Shown here: positions 1 through 10,997 of the stretch, piece after piece
How the letters are laid out: every line of letters starts with the position of its first letter
Numbering within the stretch: the stretch's first letter is position 1
The notes under the pieces: model-generated
Seen by the model: only the letters and a program-made list of their open reading frames with translations
What the model was told of the DNA's origin: nothing
Databases searched by the model: none
Assembly (NCBI GenBank): GCA_964017065.1
Contig: OZ024789.1
Location: forward strand, 8,312,191-8,376,190
Length of the DNA: 64,000 bases
Source: Haliclona indistincta
Lineage: Eukaryota; Porifera; Demospongiae; Haplosclerida; Chalinidae
Direction: 5' to 3'
Position numbers and translations under genes: made by a program

Positions 1-173
1 CCAAAATACAGCTCTAAAATATGGCTTGGTTTCATGTATATGGAACGAATTTTCGCAAATTCTTTTGTTTGAGAAATATAAATGTTTGTGAAAGAAACTA
101 GCTCTATGATATTGTAATACATTTACATTGTAAAATCACCTCTCTTTCTTCCTCTCTCTCTCTCTCTCTTTAG

Positions 174-3100
174 CCAGCCAGTCGGCAGTTGTTCAATCGC
201 TACCAAGTGCTCTTGAGGTAATGTCCTTGTACCCAGACTTACATGTGTAGGTTATATCCCGCGTTAGCGGGATATACGACCCGTTATATCCCGCGGGAAA
301 GGGCGCGCTCAAGTAAAGTCGAGGAAGCGCCGAGGGCGAAGCCCGAAGCGTTTCCGAGACTTCACGAGAGCGCTAGCCCTTTCCCGAGGGATATAACGGG
401 TCGTACGTCCCGCCAACATGTGATATAACTTACTTGTACAATGCAAAAGACTGTTCTGATCTTGGGCACGTGACGCGGAGGGAAATATGACCCGTTATTA
501 TGGCAAGCCAAACCAGACAAAATTGGCAAACAAAAAACCAATGGCAAAATTTAAAAATAACAATGGCAAAATTAAAAAACCAATGGCAAAATTTATAAAA
601 CCAATGGCAAAATTAAAAAAACCAATGGCAAAATTAAAAAAACCAATGGCAAAATTAAAAAAACCAATGGCAAAATTAAAAAAACCAATGGCAAAATTAA
701 AAAAAAACCAATGGCAAAATAAAAAAAATCAATGGTAAAATAAAAAAAACTAATGGCAAAATAAAAAAAACCAATGGCAAAATAAAAAAAAAACCAATGG
801 CAAAATTTAAAAAAATCAATGGCAAAATAAAAAAAAACAATGGCAAAATTAATAAAAACCAATGGCAAAATTAATAAAAAACCAATGGCAAAATTAAAAA
901 CAACAATGGCAAAATTAAAAAACAAAATTAATGGCAAACTTAAAATGATATAATGACTTGTCATCCCGATGCAGTCTCAGGCCGGTGCACTCTCAGGCCA
1001 GTGCCACGCCCATCAGACTCTCAGGCCAGTGCTACGCCTACCTAACTTCCTGTCGGACACATGACCAGCGCATGGTTCAAGCAGCCTTCTAGTGATCAGC
1101 TATAGGCCGGGCTCAAGTGTACGCCAGCTTGCTCAACCTATGTCTCTTGACTGCAGTGTCTGTTTGCACACTGAATGACGACTACTAGGCCGGCACTGTA
1201 CTCCTCCACAGGCTAGCAGCCATACAGTCTCTACTGATCGAGTTGCAAAGCCAGCTAGACCTGTCATCTCTTGATGCACTCTCCATATCTCTCTATCAGA
1301 CCTGTCATCTCTTGATGCACTCTCCATATCTCTCTATGAGACCTGTTATCTCTTGATGCACTCTCAGGTTAGTCAATTCTCTATCAGACCTATCCACTCT
1401 TGATGCACTCTCAGGCCAGTGCTACGCCCACCAAACTTCCTGGCGAACACATGACCAGCGCACGGTTCAAGTCGCCTTCTCGTGATCGACACCGCTAGCA
1501 GCTCATTGCTCCATATAGATCTGGAATGGCATAAGACGATGGATCTAATACTGTGCATGCAGGCTCTGTTGTTAATGTGATATATCTACACCATGAAGTA
1601 TAGGCCGGTAAATGACAGTAATATCTGTTGATCTAGATCAATTGTGTTCTAGCTTTCCACATGATACATTCTATATCTCTCTTTATATAGAAATACAGCA
1701 TCTATGTCGTTCTTGACATATATGCTGTTAGTACCACACCCACCAAAATGTCCCTATATGGTACCCATCAGTTGTTGTATTTTGCAGTCTGCATCATACA
1801 GCCATTTTTAACAGTAAGAGACAGCTATAATTATAGCTACACATGTATTACTTTTGTTCTTCCATTGCAGTCAATCAGGAAATAGTTACTTCCCACCACC
1901 ATTATCTATGCCGGCACTATGAACTGATTAACATCTATAGTATTCATAGTCATGTACGTATGCAGTGCTTATTGTTCATTTTCACATTAGAATTGCATTA
2001 TAGCATCATAAATAAAAGTGTAAAAATGATCGTTATACATGTTGTAGTGGAATTTAATTATGGTATGTGCTAGCCAACAGCTGATTGATTCACCGTACGC
2101 GTCTTGTCAAGCAACTAGTAGATTTGGTGCCAGACTAGCTGCAGTGTTAATGCTGATGAATGACTGGAGTTCCAGCTTGCCCATGATGTTTTAGGTAAAA
2201 CCTCTTATTAACCAAATGTATTACAGACTGTCATGCACCGAAGACAGGCAACGAAACTGCCACTCATTAATCCACAAAATTAATAGCAGACCATTATTAT
2301 TTGAAAATTTCATACTTAACACCATACACTCAATAAAATGTGATTGATATTTGCAAGAAGGAAGTGGATGTGTTATACTGACAGTGTGAGAAATTCAGAT
2401 ATGACAGGTATACTACATGTTCGGCATGCAGGCATATAAATAAGGAATCATATGTGTCCTGAGACTAGCCTGCATGAGAGTGCATCAAGAGATGACAGGT
2501 CTGATAGAGAATTGACTAGCCTGAGAGTGCATCAAGAGATGACAGGCCTAGCTGGCTTTGCAACTCGATCAGTAGAGACTGTGTGGCAGCTAGCCTGTGC
2601 CGTGGAGGAGTACAGTGCCAGCCTAGTAGTCGTCATTCAGTGTGCATACAGACACTGCAGTCAAGAGAAATAGGTTGAGCAAGCTGGTATGCACTTGAGC
2701 CCGGCCTATAGATAGCTGATCACGAGAAGGCTGCTTGAACCATGCACTGGTCAATGTGTTCGACAGGAAGTTAGGTAGGCGTAGCCGAGCGTAGCACTGG
2801 CCTGAGAGTACGAGTGCATCTGATGGGCGTGGCACTGGCCTGAGAGTGCACCGGCCTGAGACTGCATCGGGATGACAAGTCCTTATCGTTTAAGTTTGCC
2901 ATTTGTTTTTTTAATTTTGCCATTGGTTATTTTTTAATTTTGCAATTGGTTTTTTTTATTTTGCCATTGGTTTTTTTAATTTTGCCATTGGTTTTTTTAA
3001 TTTTGCCATTGGTTTTTTTTTATTTTGCCATTGGTTTTTTTTAATTTTGCCATTGGTTTCTTGTTTTATTTTGCCATTGGTTTTTTAAATTTTGCCATTG

Positions 3101-6100
3101 GTTTTTTTTATTTTGCCATTGGTTTTTTTTTAATTTTGCCATTGTTTTTTTTTTTAATTTTGCCATTGGTTTTTTTTTATTTTGCCATTGGTTTTTTTAA
3201 ATTTTGCCATTGGTTTTTTTTTAATTTTGCCATTGGTTTTTAAATTTTGCCATTGGTTTTTGTTTGCCAATTTTGTCTGGTTTGGCTTGCCATACGTTAT
3301 ATCCCTCAAATAGCGCAATCTGATTGGTGAGAATAGTCTTAGTATGGTATAACACTCATTGTAGCTCAGGAAGCTCTAAGATCAAAGGCACCGCTAGTGG
3401 AATATATCCCATACCACTGCGGATTTCAGGGCAATACTTATACCCCTCAGGAAGTAGAACTACTTCCTGGGGATATATATATCGCCCACGAAGTCTCGCT
3501 CACTTCCTGGGGAATATATATATCCTCCAGGAAGTCAGCTGACTTCAAAAAGTTACCTCCCACTCGCGTTACCCCTCCGTACGAAGGAGGAGAGGCTGGC
3601 TTCACAGAGAGTGAAGCCGAAGTTGCCTTTGAAGAGATTGCGGCGATTTTATAGCACTAAAGTTTCATGACACTTGTGGGACTCAAATAGTGCGAAAAAA
3701 TGGCGTCTTGAACTTGTGGACAACAAAAATAAATCACTCGCGTACTCGACAAAGTTGGCTTATTCAGGTTAGTAAACGAACGAAAGTGTGCAGAAAGCCA
3801 GTCTTGCTGTTGGATCTTAGAGCTTCCTGAGCTACAAAATGGTTAACCCATGGGTTCCTCGGCAGTATGGAATAAGAATCCCACTATGCACCGCGAAGCC
3901 GGGGGGCGTGTCCCGTTTTCACGCCATCAAAGTTTAACATACAACTAAACCCTAAACCCTAAAAACCTTCTCCTAACTGCGCAAAGTCGGGAGGGTCGTC
4001 CTAACCCGGGCCTTCGGCCCTTGGTAAGCCTAAGGATCGTCGGGAGGGTCGTCCTAACCCGGGCCTTCGGCCCTTGGTAAACCTAAGGATCGTCGGGAGG
4101 GTCGTCCTAAACCGGGCCTTCGGCCCTTAGTAAGCCTAAGGATCGTCGGGAGAGTCGTCCTAAACAGGCCTCACTAAGGATACAGCTAAAACTTAAGTTT
4201 TATTGAAAGAAAAAAAAAACATGCATCCAGCGGGAATCGAACCCTAACCGATTGCATCACAAGCCATCATTCTAAACCACTGAGCCACCGAAACCAACTG
4301 ACCGGTTAGTGCTACAAACAAGCCTTTATAGTGATTCTATACGCGCGTGTACACGTAGAGTTAAATATTATTGACACGCCCCCGGGCTTCGCGGTGCATA
4401 GTGGGATTCATGGAGAATATACCCTCGGCGGTTAATTATACCGCCCTCGGGCGGTATAATTAACCAGCCTCGGGTATATCCCATACCGCCTCTGAACCCA
4501 TGGGTTAACCTATACGTAACACACTACTTGCTTGCACACAGCACTAAAGACCACACATGGTGTTGCAGTTTTACCAGGAGTCCATAATCAACCGCGCCTA
4601 CTAAGAGTAGGAGTGTGAATCGCCCACGCTTTGATTGGATTTTCTGCCAGCGAACTGTCGCTAGCGGATATACTATTTTTAGCGCAGTTAGACCGCACCT
4701 CCTTGAACATGGGCAACCTGAGAGCAACTGTATGTACTCGTGAAAGCATCTGATAGCCTATCCAGCCACATCGTGGCGTCGCTAGATCACCTGTACGTTC
4801 GTGGTTCGGCTATCTGATTGTTTCGAAGCTGTTTATCGCTCGATCATACAACTGGAACCTTGGAGCTACTGTGTTGACTTGTCAGCATAGCTGTTCCGCT
4901 TCAGTTATGTGTTGTATCGCTGCCACTAACCGTAACAACTACTGTTACAACTCAGGTAAGGAATGGAACTCTGAGAAACAGCTGACCAGTGATATGACAC
5001 GAAGCTTTGATCGAACGGAAGACAGCCACGCTCACGAGGATTGGCGAAGGCAACGACGGCCTTGTAAATCGAGCTAGAAATAGAGACCAGGATGCTTCCT
5101 CAGCGCTTAGATCATAGACAACTCTCTGTCTTCAGTATTGAGCTGCCATCTTCAAGCGCTAAAAATAGTATATCCGCTAGCGACAGTTCGCTGGCAGAAA
5201 ATCCAATTAAAGCGTGGGCGATTCACACTCCTACTCTTAGTAGGCGCGGTTGATTATGGACTCCTGGTTTTACTAATAACATTATATACTGCTATAGTTA
5301 GTTTGTCACTGCTGAGGTAGTCTGTTTGCATTTGATGATGATCAACTTGTTCTTTACATAGTTGCAGTTGTGTTTCTCAATACATGATAGACTGACAGAT
5401 GTACATGTAATGACAGTAATTTTTCAAGCACAAGTTTAAAAAAGTTGGAAATGCACAGTTGAAAAATGTTATTGTTGTCAGTTGTGAGTTGGTGCACCAC
5501 AAATTGTGCATGTTCATTTCTGAAAACTGTATTTTGATGCTGTGTGTGTTTCATTGCCTATACTATGTTCATAGATATGTTTTGTTTACAGTCACTTTGG
5601 TTCACAAGAGGAGCAAGTTGAGCTGTTGAAACAGCTGCTCAGTGAGGTAGTCACTCTTTGTGACAACTCCATGATAAGGTATGCTTAGTTCTTTCAAAAA
5701 TTTTGACATCTTCCTTGAATCATATTTTATGTTTAAAAATTTGTACAATGGTTGTGTAGTCATGTGACATTGTTTCAGTGCAGTCACATCGCTGGAACTT
5801 TTCGTGCCTTATCTCGGACTTCACATCGACCCAACTAATGCGGAGTACAGTCGATGCTCACTGCACAGAGCACGGCTATGTCACTGTGTCCATGTCACTA
5901 TGGGTGTGCTACAAAAACTGACTAGAAGAGAAATGGTAAAAATGCACACACAACTCACACAAGTCTGTGTTAAAGCTCTTTTTTATGTATCTATCTATAA
6001 CATTGTATATTTGAGAAGTTAAAGCTTCCTTTTTTGCAAAATGTATATAACCTACACCTAAACTAACTAGCAGGTAGTTACATGGGACAAACTAGCACAT

Positions 6101-9100
6101 GTCATTCAGCGCCAAAATGATGACTACCACTACTACAGACGCAAAAACACTGAATACCTGGAGTTAGACCACAACTTCCATGGTACCACTTTAGTGGATT
6201 TTTAAATGTAAAATTTTTTCACACTTGCCTTTGTTTTAATTTGGTGTTACACTGTAAAAATTTTAACTCTCCTTTTTGATGGTATGATGACTGTATAAAT
6301 ATTTTGATTTTGTTGTTCCTTAGACTCAGTGTAAAGCTGTTCCTAATCCTCCACTGTCTACTACTAGTACTCCTCATCCTAGTTTTCAATGTGTGATCCC
6401 TTTAGTAGTACAACTAGTACTGCCATTAATAAAGTAAGCAACGAACTTATCTATCCAGATCACTAAATAGCTCATTCACTCACTCACTCACTCACTCACT
6501 CACTCACTCACTCACTCACTCACTCACTCACTCACTCATTCACTCTCTCACTCTCACTCACTCACTCACTCACTCACTCACTCACTCACTCACTCACTCA
6601 CTCACTCACTCACTCACTCACTCACTCACTCACTCACTCACTCACACACAAACACACTCACACACACACTCACTCGCTCACTCAATCTTACTCAACCATT
6701 CAAACGTGTACATCATTGCACACTAACTCACTTGCTTACTCTTCTATCCAGAACACTCCATTTGTTATGGTCTAGTCATTCTGCTCCACTTCTCTCCGAG
6801 TTTTTTAAAGGCATCACTTCACTTCATGAGCTCGAGAAGAAAGCAATAGTAGGTTAGCATTTAAAATGCTCGCTCATTTGCCAAATTGTTTGCTAATGTA
6901 GGCGTGTCTCACCACGCCCTAGGGGAGGAGCCTGGTGAACTGAATAAAGTACACCATCAGTTATTATCATGCTATGATTTCTGGTAAGTTTCAAAAAACA
7001 AAAGTTGTAGTATGATATTTTGTGCTTTTTAATGTACGAATTTTATATAACTTTTTCTATGTTTACTGTATGTTGTTGTTGTTCTTTACAAACTTTTATT
7101 TGTTGTTTACTTGTTGTTGATACAGTGTCATGGCTGTTGGGTTTTCGTGGGTGGTGTATGGTCCTCAGTCCCTCGCAGAGTGTGGAGTGATCGACAGTAT
7201 ACTCCACAATGTGTTTGAGCATCTACTGGACTCCTTACCTCTCCGTATCAAACCTGTATTGCGCAATATGATTGTACCGATGGTGTCTAGCTGTCCCTCC
7301 AATCACTGGGCCTCCTCTCTACTCCCAATACTCACCCGAATCTTCTACATTACATTTTCAGTGAGTGAGTGAAGGAGAAAGAGGGAAAGAGAGTGAAAGG
7401 CAGAGAGAGTGGGACAGAGAGGGAAGAGGGAGGAGAGAGTTTCATGCTCAAAATTTTCTGGCTTATGTGTATGTGACAGAAGCACGCTAAAGGCTTTTCA
7501 AATAGTGTTGATTTTGTCAAGAATTGGTTTTTTTACCTGTGCAGTATTTGCAGCAGAGCTGGGATGGTATTTTACAGCGACTTTCACGCTCAGAACAAGA
7601 CAATGATGAGTAAGTGGAACTCTTAGTGGTGCCCATCTTGTTCTTATCTATCTTTCTATCTCTACATGGCAGTGAGCAACAAGCTTTATCTCAAGAGGTA
7701 TTAGAATACCAATTCATTGGTGATCTCACAAAACAGTACTCTCATGTTCTAGGTCAGCACATATAATATCATGACATTATAGCCTCTAGTACCCATTCAT
7801 TAGTAAGCTAATATCAAAATGATGAATGAAATTGCACATAAAAATGGGGCCATGACTGATGACTGGCATTATGTTCAAAACGTGTTCCAGAATGAAATTT
7901 GTAGCTAAGTGTCTCATCAAACAAAGCTAGAATTGTATTGTTTCTGATCTTTTAGAAATTATGTGTGCTTTTTACGCTGGGGTATAGGCTAGTTACAATG
8001 GTGATACCATTCTGCAGATGTGGTTTGCTTTTTGAAAGCAGACTCAGATGTCATGGAGAAAGATGCGATGGAGGATTTGTCTAAACCAGGAGCCTGGAGG
8101 AGCACATTGTTCCCTGGAGGAGGGAACAATGTGCTGTCTGGTCTTGCTCTGTGTCTGCTAGAAGATGAGGTCTGTTTCATGTGTGTGTGTGTGTGTGCGT
8201 GCGTGCGTGTGTGTGTGTGTGTGCGTGGGTGCCCTGGTGGTTCAACTGGTAGAGTCCTGGGTTTATGACCCAGAGGACACTGGAGGACACTGGTTCGAAT
8301 CCCAGGGCAGGAGGAAAAAAGAACAACAAAAACATCACAAGTACTCCAGCCCACCAGCCCACCCATCTGTAAAACGGGTACCTGGTCTTGTACTGGGGGA
8401 GCAAAGCACACCAACTGTGTCTCATTGTACCACTAATGGTAGTGGTGGGACTACAGGGTGCCCACACCGGCAGTGGGAGGCATGGTTGGTACCTCCTGCG
8501 AGTTCCTTGCCCGGACTCCAGGAGTGCTCATAGCACCGGCACATCGTACCTGCTTAGTGCACAGGTGCCCTGGCTTGTCCAGGAACGCGTGACCTGTAAT
8601 AGGCAGCGAGAGGCTTTGCTTTTGCGTGTGTGTGTGTGTGTGTGTGTGTGCCCTGGTGGTTCAACTGATAGAGTCTTGGGTTTGAAGTCCAGAGGACATT
8701 GGTTCGAATCCCAGAGCAGGAGAGAAAAAAATCACATGTACTCCAGCCCACCCATCTGTAAAACGGGTACCTGCTGACAGTGGGAGGTAGAGTTGGTACC
8801 TCCTGCGAGCTCCTTGCCCGGGCTCTGGCAGTGCTCATAGCACCGGCACATCGTACCTGCTTAGTGCGCAGGTGCCCTGGCTTGTCCAGGAACGCGTGAC
8901 CTGTAATAGGCAGTGGGAGGCTTTTTGTGGTTGTGACTTATTTTTATTTCCTTGTTATCATACTGTGTAGTGCATTTTGCATGTGAGCTTTCTACAAATT
9001 TAACGTGTACATACTACGCCAATCAGGTAACACGTCAGCTACTCCACTCATCTGTGTTCATGTCACTGACCTGGCGAGACAGCCTCTCTGTCAGAAGATG

Positions 9101-9986
9101 TGCTGCTATTGCAACCGCGATTATTGAAAAGGTTTGTTTAAACAGTAACTGCTAAGGTACGATTGCTTATGGCTCTTACAGACTGCATTTGATCAAGATT
9201 TGTTCAAGCAATTATTAGAGCAAGTTCTACTAGTAAGTACTAAGTAACATTTGGTGTGAGAGACACTGAGTTATCTGTGTGTTACTGGTCTCTAGTCACT
9301 TCAGATCCATGGAGCTGATGAGTCCATCAAACCACTCTTACTGGGACTAGCTCTACAGCTATATGAAGTGATGGTTAGTCAGACAATACCGATTTGTGAT
9401 CGCATATTTGTAGCTTGTACGATATTGTGGCGACAGAAACTTAACCCCTAGTGGTAGTCTGTTTGGTCTTGTTTCTATGCAGCTGCCCAATTGTCCTCAA
9501 GTTGTATCACTCCTCGCTGATCTTCCAGGCTGCAATCAAAAGAGAGTACTGGTAAGTAATGGTCGTCTCAATAGCCTGCTCTTGAGTCTTGCTTTGTCTT
9601 CTCTACTAGTCCTTTAACAATGGTGTTCTGTCCGGCAATAACAAACCACACACTGTGAAACCAACCAAGCTAGCCAAGTGGAAGAGAGACGAGTTCAAGA
9701 AATTGCTGTCAGGAATCATTGGAGTAAGTATACTGTACACATGTTGTAGAAACACACTGTACACATGAGAATCATGCAGTTTGTCAGCTACATGTATCTA
9801 GTACACCTACTCATTTACCCTCTCTTTTCTTTGTCTTAGAAGCCGATTGGTCAGTTGTATAGAAAGCCACCTCCTGTTCTCGACTTGCCTGATCTTGTTG
9901 TGAAGAAAGCTAGAAGAAAAACAGACAAATCAATCACAGATACACCTCTAAACCTCTCCTTACTCTTCTCTGATCAATCTTCATAG
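174..9986 (+). CDS. XPO5: Exportin-5 copy 1, partial (exons e9-e25)
   Basis: Exportin-5 is a karyopherin that carries double-stranded RNA such as pre-miRNA out of the nucleus with RanGTP. Exons seen (GT-AG, phases compatible): e9 174-217, e10 5592-5678, e11 5779-5935, e12 6074-6193 (donor uncertain), e13 6324-6433, e14 6752-6852, e15 6902-6983, e16 7126-7360, e17 7545-7609, e18 7673-7752, e19 8018-8169, e20 9027-9131, e21 9182-9232, e22 9296-9373, e23 9483-9551, e24 9610-9723, e25 9840-9986 with stop TAG. Typical peptides are MSLTWRDSLSVRR (e20) and DEFKKLLSGIIGKPIGQ (e24-e25), which match the exportin-5 C-terminus. e9 has a 60-nt in-frame internal deletion. e5-e8 are missing: the first 46 bases match the intron before e5 in copies 3 and 4, and the following bases match the intron before e9 at 16431-16548. 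The frame e9-e25 is open, but the 5' part lies outside the window. AATAAA follows at 10021. Confidence 0.78.
251..429. mobile_element. MITE with about 60-bp imperfect TIRs
   Basis: The ends are inverted copies: gttatatc...acgacccgttatatccc at the left and the reverse complement at 360-429. It lies in the e9-e10 intron of XPO5 copy 1. No coding capacity. The flanks (ttacatgtg / ttacttgta) may be a worn target duplication. Confidence 0.6.
538..930 (+). repeat. Minisatellite, accaatggcaaaattaaaa unit, left arm
   Basis: About 20 tandem units of 18-22 bp, each holding ACCAATGGCAAAAT, separated by A-runs of variable length. It is the outer part of the left arm of the foldback element. Confidence 0.85.
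2895..3268 (-). repeat. Minisatellite, same unit inverted, right arm
   Basis: Reverse-complement array (attttgccattggttttttt units), about 18 copies, mirroring 538-930. Confidence 0.85.
3359..3837. mobile_element. MITE with 25-bp perfect TIRs
   Basis: TIR ttgtagctcaggaagctcta + agatc at 3359-3383 is inverted at 3813-3837. The interior carries repeated aggaagt / acttcct motifs and AT dinucleotide runs. No transposase. Confidence 0.7.
3988..4180 (+). repeat. 53-bp tandem repeat, 3.4 copies
   Basis: Units start at 3988, 4041, 4094 and 4147 (cgggagggtcgtcctaaccc...). Each has a GC-rich palindromic core, gggccttcggccc, able to form a tight hairpin. Confidence 0.85.
4220..4298 (-). other. tRNA-derived (tRNA-Thr-like) sequence, SINE head
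   Basis: The minus strand reads GGTGGCTCAGTGGTTTAGA (A-box-like), a TGGCTTGTGATGC anticodon-like part and GGTTCGATTCC (B box), then a T-run at 4209-4218 that could end pol III transcription. The acceptor and anticodon stems pair poorly, so I call it a degenerate tRNA-derived repeat, not a functional tRNA. Confidence 0.5.
4574..5267. mobile_element. Foldback DNA element, about 120-bp TIRs, TTTTA target duplication
   Basis: TIRs at 4574-4690 and 5150-5267 (ccaggagtccataatcaacc and complement). The 5-bp duplication TTTTA flanks it at 4569-4573 and 5268-5272. The empty site is readable at about 16765-16780, where the same intron sequence runs gcagttttactaataac without interruption. Confidence 0.8.
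6475..6712 (+). repeat. (TCAC)n microsatellite
   Basis: About 50 TCAC units, with some imperfect ones at the ends, in the intron between e13 and e14 of XPO5 copy 1. The same array, shorter, is at the same place in copy 2. Confidence 0.95.
8101..8135 (+). repeat. Perfect 15-bp inverted repeat inside XPO5 exon e19
   Basis: Arms 8101-8115 (agcacattgttccct) and 8121-8135 (agggaacaatgtgct) are exact reverse complements around a 5-bp loop. Copy 2 lacks the left arm, so copy 1 gained 18 coding nucleotides in frame. Confidence 0.9.
8230..8622 (+). mobile_element. tRNA-derived SINE, full-length copy
   Basis: It starts TGCCCTGGTGGTTCAACTGG with a cloverleaf-like head: anticodon-type stem CTGGG/CCCAG around TTTATGA, B box GGTTCGAATCC, and AGGGCA closing the acceptor. 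A body with CATCTGTAAAACGGGTACC follows. It is inserted in the TG-repeat tract after e19 of XPO5 copy 1 and is absent from copy 2 at the same place (26545-26610). Confidence 0.75.
8649..8936 (+). mobile_element. tRNA-derived SINE, internally deleted copy
   Basis: Same family as 8230-8622, lacking about 100 bp of the body. The head reads TGCCCTGGTGGTTCAACTGA and has the B box GGTTCGAATCC. A TG-repeat tract separates the two SINEs, so the target microsatellite appears to have been duplicated on insertion. Confidence 0.75.
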
Positions 9987-10118
9987 CACACAAGAGCAGC
10001 ATAGCTTATACAGCTATACTAATAAAAAATACATAATTATCAGATAATTATTATTGTGTTTATGCATTAAACTAACGATATTCATAGCTTTATTAGAAGT
10101 GCTAGCTGCTCAGAATCA

Positions 10119-10127
10119 GGGCGGGGC
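10119..10127 (+). promoter_or_regulatory. GC box before the DD-ANK1 start
   Basis: GGGCGGGGC lies 12 bp upstream of the ATG. The same block (gggcggggctcgtaaagtaacATG) precedes the DD-only ORF and DD-ANK4, with one base changed in DD-ANK2. No TATA box is evident. The role as a core promoter or 5'UTR element is inferred from conservation only. Confidence 0.4.
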
Positions 10128-10139
10128 TCGTAAAGTAAC

Positions 10140-10460
10140 ATGTCAACAAAGCTTCTTGATACCGGCCTTCTTGTCCGAGAGCTGAAAGATGTGGAATGGG
10201 ACACACTCGGAACGTACCTGGGACTCAGCCAAGGCGAGATAAGAGAGATCGAACAAGATCACCAGAACACAGGGCGAAGGAGAATAGTGATGTTCGATAA
10301 GTGGTCGAGGCAAGAAGAGAATCCGTCCTGGGAGAAGATGATCGCTGCATTGAAGGACATGGGTGAAAATAACCTGGCAAGTAAGCTGAGAAAGAAGTAC
10401 CTGTACCAACAGCAACCACAAGACGTTGAGAGTCGAACTGACCAAACGCCCCGCACTATT
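10140..10460 (+). CDS. DD-ANK1, first part: Death domain (gene split by transposon)
   Basis: 107 codons from ATG. Residues about 9-88 form a Death domain (LKDVEWDTLGTYLGLSQGEI...FDKWSRQEENPSWEKMIAALKDMGENNLASKLR), with the typical W and L core of the six-helix fold. Death domains assemble signalling complexes by self-association in apoptosis and innate immunity. The frame is cut at codon 107 by a 1919-bp element with an 8-bp target duplication and continues at 12388; without the element and one duplication copy the two parts are in frame (1124 residues). As it stands, translation runs into the element and stops at 10472, giving a Death-domain-only product. Splicing at the element ends would not restore the frame. 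Confidence 0.85.
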
Positions 10461-10997
10461 GGTGGTTACTAAAACCCGGGACGGGACGGGACTCAGGCGG
10501 GATGTCCCGTCCCGTCCCGCATACTAAAATGCGGGACGAAAATAAAATCATTCATTATTACTGTATAGTCTAGCCTAGTACCTAGTCGCTGTCGTGAAAG
10601 GCCTCTATGTTGCAGGCATTTATCTACAGGTGCTGTCCGTGCAGTAATGTCTGCATACTGAAATTAATGTTGCATTGCTGCATGTTATTTCCGGGTAATA
10701 ATTATTATTATTGTGAGTTATTTCCCCAATAGCATATTATTGGAAAAGGTACATGCACTGAAATAAAACCGAAATTGTACATGTTGTACAATTGTGTGAT
10801 GACAAAAATAAAACTGAGCCATGACAGTGCACTAAGGGAACTAAGGGAGTGAGAAGAAAGTGTAGAAGAACAATTAAGAGTGTTTGAGCTTGTGACTTGA
10901 GGAGGAACGAGTGTTGATGAACAGAAACTAACATAGTCAAGGATATCAAAAGCAGAAGTTGGAGATCGAAGAGATTTAAAAAAGAACATAACGTCAT

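Larger units (their letters stand above)
487..3300. mobile_element. Foldback element with about 0.85-kb inverted arms
   Basis: The left arm (about 487-1400) and right arm (about 2470-3300) are inverted copies of each other. Each has an outer minisatellite of CCAAT units and an inner part with repeated ctcaggccagtgc blocks. The centre (1400-2470) is unique AT-rich DNA with no recognisable gene. The arms have diverged in minisatellite copy number. The element sits in the XPO5 copy 1 e9-e10 intron, which it and its neighbours expanded to 5.4 kb. Short open frames here are products of the repeats. Confidence 0.7.
3841..4510. mobile_element. Composite non-autonomous element with TIRs, 53-bp repeats and a tRNA-like head
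   Basis: The ends ggttaacccatgggttc and gaacccatgggttaacc are inverted. An inner inverted pair (aatcccactatgcaccgcga and its complement, near 3888 and 4385) adds a second arm. Inside are 3.4 tandem 53-bp units, a tRNA-like sequence on the minus strand, and a near-perfect palindrome at 4429-4465. No ORF. Confidence 0.6.

Noticed and set aside
487..964. ORFs of the type PMAKLKK and FAIGFFYFAIGF
   Set aside because: Translations of the CCAAT minisatellite; frame changes with A-run length.
3948..3966. Telomere-like aaccctaaaccctaaaaacc
   Set aside because: Only two units, inside a mobile element; too short to indicate a telomere.
7130..7372. Separate small gene starting MAVGFSWVVYG
   Set aside because: The methionine is internal to XPO5 exon e16; the same exon in copy 2 is spliced at both ends in phase.
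8230..8310. Functional tRNA gene
   Set aside because: Extra 18 nt duplicated in the variable/T-arm region and a long shared body with a second copy; a tRNA-derived SINE.
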